Part shown: one piece after another, positions 63,868 through 64,000 of the stretch
How positions within the stretch are numbered: the stretch's first letter is position 1
How the letters are laid out: each line of letters begins with the position of its first letter
The notes under the pieces: generated by a model
Seen by the model: only the letters and a program-made list of their open reading frames with translations
Database searches by the model: none
Told to the model about the DNA's origin: nothing
Assembly: GCA_024349245.1 (NCBI GenBank)
Contig: JALDNG010000736.1
Location: forward strand, 1 to 64,000
Source: Neodontobutis hainanensis
Lineage: Eukaryota > Chordata > Actinopteri > Gobiiformes > Odontobutidae
Length of the DNA stretch: 64,000 nucleotides
Direction: 5' to 3'
Position numbers and translations under genes: made by a program

Positions 63868-64000
63868 CTAACATGGGGAGGTGGATGTGCTCATTACTGA
63901 GGTAGCAGCTGCAGTGGGACATGACAGAGCCATGTGGCGGGACTGCCTCCACGGCGCTCTGAAAGGTTTTAAGGATACAGTCGCTTTTAAACTTTTCCTT
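63789..64000. repeat. Direct repeat, copy 2 (partner 13-224)
   Basis: Same 212 bases as the window start with about three mismatches; the repeat runs off the window edge. Confidence 0.9.

Overview
The window is eukaryotic and almost certainly from a teleost fish. Most of it is nested mobile DNA. The fish assignment rests on the repeat families (an L2/Maui-type LINE, CR1/Rex-type LINEs, a tRNA-headed SINE with a tail typical of fish, a Tc1/mariner element, Ty3/gypsy elements and class I endogenous retroviruses), on GT-AG intron-split exons, and on fragments of gene families expanded in fish (G2E3-like HECT, RBR/IBR, olfactomedin-4-like). No bacterial-style operon or CRISPR array is present.

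Layout. 1-320: half of a 212-bp direct repeat that returns at 63,789-64,000; it holds part of an unrecognised minus-strand gene. 690-2,112: a CA microsatellite, a LINE tail, a gypsy LTR fragment and a palindromic MITE. 2,113-5,311: duplicated repeat blocks whose second copies lie at 43,014-45,199 and 17,424-18,532. 5,600-11,091: a multi-exon G2E3-like HECT gene, broken by frameshifts. 11,100-20,125: pieces of receptor-like and RBR-like genes, an unrecognised Ser/Pro-rich gene, LINE fragments and a SINE inside a duplicated segment. 20,126-26,460: a minus-strand, 5'-truncated endogenous retrovirus (ERV-A). 27,896-31,607: a 1.1-kb element with terminal inverted repeats, an L2-type LINE and a SINE. 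31,790-34,965: two adjacent decayed genes of a tyrosine-recombinase family. 34,960-40,701: gypsy sequence, itself interrupted by a MITE and a LINE. 41,650-45,200: an olfactomedin-4-like pseudogene, a Tc1 element, an LTR fragment and a piggyBac fragment. 46,800-48,561: a TATA-driven acidic open frame that I do not recognise. 48,957-58,650: a gypsy remnant split by a very young retrovirus, ERV-B (49,847-58,387), with near-identical LTRs and a GCTAC target duplication. 58,655-61,242: a LINE. 61,390-64,000: duplicated repeats, a small unknown transcript and the second copy of the window-end repeat.

The most interesting signal is in the two retroviruses. Both carry, between protease and reverse transcriptase, a homologous block of roughly 150 residues that is not part of a standard retroviral pol. 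It holds two H-x-[T/S]-x motifs about 60 residues apart, which look like those of 2H phosphoesterases. ERV-B also lacks nucleocapsid and the integrase core although its LTRs are practically identical, so it was probably mobilised in trans. A separate structural puzzle is a gypsy element whose two ends, with matching GAGTC target duplications, lie 39 kb apart, with an apparently unoccupied copy of the target at 46.1 kb.

All calls are from reading the sequence by eye. No database search was possible, and intron boundaries and family names should be treated as provisional.
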